From Burkholderia vietnamiensis LMG 10929 (GTDB lineage: Bacteria; Pseudomonadota; Gammaproteobacteria; Burkholderiales; Burkholderiaceae), in contig NZ_CP009630.1 in assembly GCF_000959445.1 (NCBI RefSeq), positions 248,001 to 312,000 of the forward strand: 64,000 bases of DNA, written 5' to 3'. This document shows positions 59,366 through 64,000 of this stretch, piece after piece (positions within the stretch are counted from its first letter, which is position 1; every line of letters starts with the position of its first letter). The translations under genes were made by a program, and so were the position numbers. The notes under the pieces were generated by a model. That model did no database searches, was not told the origin of the DNA, and saw only the letters and a list, made by a program, of their open reading frames with translations.

Positions 59366-59431
59366 ATGAAACGGCATGCGGTCGCATGCTCGAGCGGCGC
59401 GTGCTCGTGAGGAATCCGCAGCGCGATCGGA

Positions 59432-59461
59432 CGCGCCCGGCAGTCGGTCATGCCGGGCGCG
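59432..59461. terminator. hairpin between convergent genes
   Basis: An 11-bp perfect stem (59432-59442 with 59451-59461, 8-nt loop) between the dehydrogenase and hydrolase stop codons. It has no T-run. It is a likely bidirectional terminator. Confidence 0.55.
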
Positions 59462-59494
59462 CCCGCTCGGTCGCTCACTCTTGCACCCGATCGC

Positions 59495-61447
59495 TCACGA
59501 CGATACCAGCGGCACCGTGACCGACGTGCCCGCCGGATCGAGCGCAAGGCCCGTGCCGGGCGTCGGCCGCAACGTCGCTTCATAGTCGCTCGACAGCACG
59601 ACGAGCCCGAGCGTGTGGCCCGCGGCGAGCGTGTAGTCGCGCGGCATGAAGGTCAGCTTCAGGTCGTACGGCGTGCCCGGCAGCACGGGTTGCGAGAACC
59701 ATTCCGACACGCGGTTGCGCGGGTCGGTCCATGCACGTGTGACGATCGTCGCCGTACCGTCGGGCGCACGATCGACCAGCAAGGCGGTGACGTTCGCGAC
59801 GCCGGTGAAGGTCAAGCGCACGCGCGCGGTCGCGGTGCCCGACATGCGCGTCGCGGTCGCGAACGGCGCGGTCTCGAAGCGGCTGCGATGCTCGCCGGTC
59901 GTTGCATTGGCGAGCGTGAGCGCCGGTATCGACGCATCGTCGGTGAAGCGTGCGAGCGGACCGCCGCTCGGTATCCGCAGCAGCGTGCCGATACCCGTGC
60001 CGTCGCCGCCGGCGAAATATGCAACGGGTGTCGCGTGGCGCGCGGCCCAGTCCGCTTCCTTCAGCAGCGTGCCGTCGGGCTGCTCGATCACCGCGCGCGG
60101 GTCGCGCTCGACGCCGTTGTCGACGCCGATCAGATAGCGCGTGAACCAGCGGTTCACTTCGGCGGGCCACGCGTTCGCCATCGCCGGCACGCGGGTCGGG
60201 TCGGTGTGCTTCAGGCGGTGCAGCCACAGCTGCGTGGGCACGTGCTGGCGTCGCATCGCCAGATACCACGACGTCGACTGATCGGTGCGCACGTTGTCGT
60301 CCGTCAGCCCCTGTGCGACGAGCGCGGGCGCGACGGCCAGCGCGGTGGGGATCTCGCGCGCGGCCCAGAACGGCGAATAGTCGCCGGTCTTGCGGTCTTC
60401 CTGCTGCAACGCCTCGTCGACCAGGTGTGTGCAGCGCTCCGGATGCGCATTCGTCAGAAGCGCCTTGATATAGACGTCGACGTCTTCGCCCTGATAGCCC
60501 TCCGGCGCGCGCACGAGGCCGCCGGAGCGGTAGTAGCCGTACATGTTCGACAGCCCGGCGATCGGCACGATCGCATCGAGCCCGCGCGTGCGCAGGCTCG
60601 CGACCATCTTCGGCAGCGTGCCGTCGTACGACACGCCGTACATGCCGACGTGCCCGGTGGACCAGCTCGCGACGAGCGGCTTGCCGTTCGCATCCTTCGC
60701 GGTCGCATCGCGGCCGAGCCAGCGGATCACCGACGCCATTGCGACGGATTCTTCGCGGGTGAGGATGGTCGGACAGCCGTCGGAGCCGGCCGTGCCGAGC
60801 GAATCCGCATAGACGATCGTGAAGCCGCGCGGCACGAAATAGCTTTCGATCCACGAGCGGCCGGCCGCGGCCGCTTCGAGCTGCTGCAGCATCCGCGTTT
60901 GCGGCGCGGCGGCCATGATCCGCGTGGCCGAGCCGCCTGCGGCGGCGGTGGCGGTGGCGGGATGAGGCGTGCCGTCGAGCTCGACGTCGACATCGTGGTT
61001 GGGGCTGTCGGCGAGCCCGGCGTAGTACGGGCTCGCGAGCACGATGACCGGCGTGCGTGCGCCGCTGGCCGTTTCCGACGGGCGCACGATCCGTACGTGA
61101 ATCCGGTCCCTGGTGCCGTCGCCGTCGGAATCGACCGGCGTGTCGACCCATGCATTTTCTTCGATCGTCGCGCCCGACAACGACGGCTGCACCTGGCCGT
61201 CGTCGATCACGGGCTTATAGCGGCCGCCGCTGGCCGGATTCGCATACGGGACGCCGGACGGCGACACGCGCGACGCGAGCGATCCAGCGGCGTCCGCCGA
61301 GGCGGACGCCGCGTCCTGTTGGGTTTGCGCGAGCGCGGACGCGCCCGCCACGCTGCCGCCGTCGTCGCCGCCGCAAGCGGCGAGCGTCGCGGCTGCGGCC
61401 AGCGCCGGCAGCCATGCGCGACGGAATCCTCCTGGATGGAATTGCAT
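59495..61447 (-). CDS. CocE/NonD-type (X-Pro dipeptidyl-peptidase-like) hydrolase lipoprotein
   Basis: A 650-residue alpha/beta hydrolase of the S15/CocE group. It has a lipoprotein signal with lipobox LAAC (Cys25) and a Gly/Ser/Ala-rich linker. The nucleophile is Ser273 in GMYGVSYDG, and the C-terminal ~200 residues have the jelly-roll-like S15 tail (DLKLTFMPRDYTLAAGHTLG). It probably cleaves an ester or X-Pro peptide at the cell surface or periplasm. The Asp and His of the triad are not assigned here. It is single, convergent with the dehydrogenase gene. Confidence 0.86.
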   Translation of the reverse strand: MQFHPGGFRRAWLPALAAAATLAACGGDDGGSVAGASALAQTQQDAASASADAAGSLASRVSPSGVPYANPASGGRYKPVIDDGQVQPSLSGATIEENAWVDTPVDSDGDGTRDRIHVRIVRPSETASGARTPVIVLASPYYAGLADSPNHDVDVELDGTPHPATATAAAGGSATRIMAAAPQTRMLQQLEAAAAGRSWIESYFVPRGFTIVYADSLGTAGSDGCPTILTREESVAMASVIRWLGRDATAKDANGKPLVASWSTGHVGMYGVSYDGTLPKMVASLRTRGLDAIVPIAGLSNMYGYYRSGGLVRAPEGYQGEDVDVYIKALLTNAHPERCTHLVDEALQQEDRKTGDYSPFWAAREIPTALAVAPALVAQGLTDDNVRTDQSTSWYLAMRRQHVPTQLWLHRLKHTDPTRVPAMANAWPAEVNRWFTRYLIGVDNGVERDPRAVIEQPDGTLLKEADWAARHATPVAYFAGGDGTGIGTLLRIPSGGPLARFTDDASIPALTLANATTGEHRSRFETAPFATATRMSGTATARVRLTFTGVANVTALLVDRAPDGTATIVTRAWTDPRNRVSEWFSQPVLPGTPYDLKLTFMPRDYTLAAGHTLGLVVLSSDYEATLRPTPGTGLALDPAGTSVTVPLVSS

Positions 61448-61993
61448 TGTCGACCTCGTTGTTCTGATTGTGTGGATACGACCGTTCCGCGATACGCCCC
61501 CTGCGGGCCGGGCCGATTACCGCCTGCGACGAACAGATGACCGCACCGTCGGAAGCGCCGGGGCGACCGCCCACGGCCCGATGCGGCGCGGCTCATGCAG
61601 TACTGCCAATCAAAGTCGTGCCGTGTACCTTGCCTCGTCAAACCAGGCGGTATCGGCAGAGAAAACGGGGATATTGCGAGCTGCGGTGCTGCGCTGCGGA
61701 CGACACGACACGCGTGCGAGCGGCGACGGGATGAAACGGACCGGCGATGTCCGACGCGCCGCGCGTCTTATGAGCTTGCCGGTCTGCGTTTGCTTTCCGG
61801 AAGCTTGCGCAAAACTTATCTCAGGGAAAACGGCGTGTCAAACTTTTTTAACCACAGGTAAATAAAGTTTCGCGCGCTTGACCGGCGACGTGTCGGCGGC
61901 GTCGCCGGATGCAAAACGGGCGGCGACGGATCGCATCCGTTACCGCCCGCGCGTGGCCGTTCCGCCGTTCCGGGGTTTGCCGGCTGCGCGCCG
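61448..61993. other. intergenic region
   Basis: About 545 bp that mostly serves as a spacer between two minus-strand genes. The central part (61600-61870) is less GC-rich and probably carries the promoter of the hydrolase gene. The short plus-strand ORFs have no recognisable product. A terminator for the HTH gene lies at 61913-61949. Confidence 0.4.
61913..61949 (-). terminator. intrinsic terminator of the HTH regulator gene
   Basis: On the minus strand a 7-bp stem, a 2x2 internal loop and a 6-bp inner stem with a 3-nt loop (61917-61949) are followed by four T residues (61913-61916). It lies 45 bp beyond the stop of the HTH gene. Confidence 0.6.
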
Positions 61994-62329
61994 TCACCCG
62001 CTTTCGGCCTTCGTCTGCAAGTCCTTCAAGCCCTGGATCACCACCAACAGCGCGCGCCCGTGCTCGTCCGAGCCGTCCCAGGCGTCGACGATCGCCTCGC
62101 GCAGCAGGTCGTTGTAGCGACGCGGGCCGGGCGCATTCAGTCCATAGAAACTGCATAGCTTATTGAATGGCGCGCTGCGCCGCAGCCGGCGCCCGTCCGA
62201 CATCCGAAGCCGCGACACCGTCGGTTGGCTGACGCCAGAAAGTCGCGCAATTTCGCTGGACGAGCGTGTATCTGCCAGCAAGTGGCGTAACAGGTCTTGT
62301 ACAGGAAAATCGCGGTCCGGGGCTTCCAT
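61994..62329 (-). CDS. small HTH DNA-binding regulator
   Basis: A 111-residue protein with a helix-turn-helix of the Cro/C1-like type (EIARLSGVSQPTVSRLRMS), a basic segment (GRRLRRSAPFN) and a helical C-terminus. A TATAAT hexamer lies 7 bp upstream of this ATG, so the mRNA may be leaderless; an in-frame ATG 9 bp upstream overlaps that hexamer. The gene is divergent from the unrecognised 301-residue gene (79 bp between starts) and probably represses both. Its small size and context resemble regulators of accessory modules. Confidence 0.75.
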   Translation of the reverse strand: MEAPDRDFPVQDLLRHLLADTRSSSEIARLSGVSQPTVSRLRMSDGRRLRRSAPFNKLCSFYGLNAPGPRRYNDLLREAIVDAWDGSDEHGRALLVVIQGLKDLQTKAESG

Positions 62330-62407
62330 GTCATGCATTATACCTATACAGTTATGGTTGTTGAATGGGCTTGCTGTCGCCAGCGAGGCTGTATCCCGAG
62401 AAAGTCG

Positions 62408-63313
62408 ATGACACTGAAACACCTCCCTCCCACGTTCTGCTGGACGAAGATCGGTACCGAGTCCGGCGAGGAACTTCCGACCGTCGTGCTCCGCAAGGAA
62501 TGGGAGCGCCGGCTCGGGGGCGGGCGCTTTCTGTGGGGCATCAACCAGCCGCTCGGCAGCAGCGCGCAGGTCGCCGCGCATCGCACCGGTTCGCTGCTCG
62601 CGTTGTTTTCGCCGGTGGCGTCGCGGGTGCGGCCGGGCGAGCGCAAGCGCGCGGACGCGCTGCTGTGGAATGCGTGGATCGACGCCAGCGGCCAGGTGCG
62701 GCCGTTGCCGCCTCATACGTTCATCGCCAGCCGCGCGACGCTGCCGTCGGGCCGGCGCCGCGAACAGCACTACGCGCTCGTATGCGCATCGTCGACCGCG
62801 TTGACGGTCGGTACGCAACTGCGCGTGTTTCCCGAGCACCTGCGCAGCGTGAGCACGGGCAAGCCGCTCGGCGTCGCGCAGGGCGCGGCCGTGGTCGATT
62901 GCGTCGGCCGCGCGAAGGAGCAAACGGGCAGGAGCTATCCGCTTGCGCTGTCGGTCGAGCTGGAAGCGCCGTATTTCGTGCGGCTCGCGCAGCCTTGCGT
63001 GCTGAAGGCACGCGATCTCGCTGACGTGAACAACGCGACGCGCGCCGGCGATTTCGATCGCTTCGTCGAGCTGGTTGGTCGTCTGCGCGGCCGGTCGCCG
63101 ACGGACACCGTGCGCGGCGTCACGCGCGATCTGTTCGACGTGGCGCCGATCGAAACGGCTGCCGCCTATGTCGCGCCCGCGCACGTCGTGCGGCTTCGGC
63201 ACCGGCCCGCGGCCGAGCATCCGCGCGAGCTCACCGGCGATCTGTTCGATCTGGGGCCGGCCGAGGCAGCCGCGTTCGGCGGTGTCGCGCAGCCGCGCAT
63301 CGGCCGCGCGTGA
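62408..63313 (+). CDS. unrecognised 301-residue protein divergent from the HTH regulator
   Basis: I do not recognise this family. The N-terminus has TFCWTKIGTESGEEL and GGGRFLWGIN, the centre has REQHYALVCASSTALTVG, and there is no signal peptide or membrane helix. The C-terminal 75 residues contain a degenerate internal repeat (TRDLFDVAPIETAA and TGDLFDLGPAEAAA, about 49 residues apart). The FLWGIN and HYALVC blocks look like conserved motifs rather than linker. The ATG is preceded only by GAGAAAGTCG, so the start is moderately sure. With its divergent HTH gene it forms a compact two-gene module that may be accessory. Confidence 0.75.
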   Translation: MTLKHLPPTFCWTKIGTESGEELPTVVLRKEWERRLGGGRFLWGINQPLGSSAQVAAHRTGSLLALFSPVASRVRPGERKRADALLWNAWIDASGQVRPLPPHTFIASRATLPSGRRREQHYALVCASSTALTVGTQLRVFPEHLRSVSTGKPLGVAQGAAVVDCVGRAKEQTGRSYPLALSVELEAPYFVRLAQPCVLKARDLADVNNATRAGDFDRFVELVGRLRGRSPTDTVRGVTRDLFDVAPIETAAAYVAPAHVVRLRHRPAAEHPRELTGDLFDLGPAEAAAFGGVAQPRIGRA

Positions 63314-63593
63314 CGGTTGCGCCGCGAGCGCGCGGCGTGCGGTTCAGGGATTGAAGGTCGATGCGCGCGCAACGACCGGCAGCGGTGTCGCCATCATCGC
63401 GGCGTGCGCAAGGAATTTGTTGCAATCTCGCCGTAGCGGGCAAGCGGACATCGCGCGACAATCGCGACGAAGCGCGCTGCTCGGCGATTCGCGCATCGCC
63501 CGGCAAGCGGCCGTCGGTCACGCGGCCGACACGCGGGCCGCGCACACTGCGCGGCGGCTTGCTTCACACTGCAATCCTCAGGGAGAAGTGTCG

Positions 63594-63824
63594 ATGTCGA
63601 TCCACATCCGTTCGCGGGAAGCCCGGGCCGCACAACGCTTCGTCGAGGCCACGCGCAACGTCGATCAGGCGTTTCGCGCCGTGCGCGGCGAAAGCGACGA
63701 CGACATCTCGTCGGCCGACTATGCACGCGCGATGTCGCGCCTCGATCGCGCGCTCGACGAACTGGCGCGCGCGCAGGAGATCTTCGATCGAGTGGTGAAC
63801 GCCGACGCGGCGCAGCGCAACTGA
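63594..63824 (+). CDS. small helical hypothetical protein
   Basis: A 76-residue protein starting MSIHIRSREARAAQRF, with GGGAG about 9 bp upstream. It is predicted to be almost entirely helical and charged, possibly a coiled coil (AQRFVEATRNVDQAFRAVRG, ARAMSRLDRALDELARAQEI). It has no signal or membrane segment. The function is unknown. Longer in-frame upstream readings are unsupported. Confidence 0.65.
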   Translation: MSIHIRSREARAAQRFVEATRNVDQAFRAVRGESDDDISSADYARAMSRLDRALDELARAQEIFDRVVNADAAQRN

Positions 63825-64000
63825 GCGCAACCGAGCGCGTGGTTCGGCTGGCGCTCGACGCTGGTTTTCTTTTCCCTTCCTGTCGCGTCACCGCGCGCGC
63901 TCATCGTCTGTTGCACATCGCCATGCGAGCCGGTGCGATACGACACGCCACCCACTTGCCATGCGCCGGTAGTTCGTGCGTTACGCGTAACCGCCGTGCT

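Noticed and set aside
61848..61860. DnaA-box-like TTAACCACA near the AT-rich stretch
   Set aside because: A single site that does not match the consensus fully, with no dnaA, parAB or further boxes; no origin is supported.

Overview
This window is high-GC proteobacterial DNA. Its gene content points to Burkholderia, most likely the Burkholderia cepacia complex. The reasons are four copies of the Burkholderia-associated DUF2827 family, a giant trimeric autotransporter with an extended signal peptide, leucine-catabolism liu genes, and glycine betaine and sarcosine catabolism genes under GlxA-family regulators. Species and replicon are inferred; no rRNA, tRNA, integrase, transposase or CRISPR array was seen.

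Layout. (1) 1-3977: the end of a leucine/isovalerate operon (liuB partial, liuC, liuD). (2) 4247-25775: an adhesin island. It holds a 3750-residue Ser/Thr-rich trimeric autotransporter (14523-25775, minus), an OmpA-type lipoprotein, and a tight minus-strand operon of two DUF2827 genes, a secreted DUF4019-like gene, a third DUF2827 gene and an FkbM-methyltransferase/glycosyltransferase fusion. A fourth DUF2827 gene, an EAL-domain protein and a small unknown gene lie on the plus strand. The AT-rich intergenic stretches at 5481-6130 and 25776-26300 border or lie inside this island. (3) 26905-34457: a ferritin-like protein, a small conserved protein, an FMN reductase, a candidate small RNA, a NIPSNAP protein and the DUF3999/DUF2339 membrane pair. 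(4) 35056-39291: a choline/glycine betaine ABC transporter (ATPase, permease, binding protein) with a GbdR-like regulator inserted. (5) 39326-45060: a BNR-repeat protein with a MoaD/ThiS-like partner, an NTF2-like protein divergent from a LysR regulator, an Asp/Asn hydroxylase-like protein, cytochrome b561 and hydroxypyruvate isomerase. (6) 45197-53550: a SouR/GbdR-like regulator divergent from sdaA-soxBDAG-folB. (7) 53564-58271: a lytic transglycosylase, then a yehZYXW/osmF-type osmoprotectant transporter operon. (8) 58436-64000: a D-2-hydroxyacid dehydrogenase, a secreted CocE/NonD-type hydrolase lipoprotein, and a divergent pair made of a small HTH regulator and an unrecognised 301-residue protein.

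How the genes work together. Two compatible-solute importers flank a catabolic operon in which sarcosine is oxidised to glycine plus 5,10-methylene-tetrahydrofolate (SoxBDAG). Serine made from these is deaminated to pyruvate (SdaA), and FolB feeds the folate pool. In the adhesin island, the surface fibre, an OmpA-type anchor, several putative sugar-transfer enzymes and a c-di-GMP phosphodiesterase-like protein sit together. The best candidate for an undescribed system here is a dedicated glycosylation cassette for the Ser/Thr-rich fibre. That is an inference from gene context and composition, not something the sequence proves.
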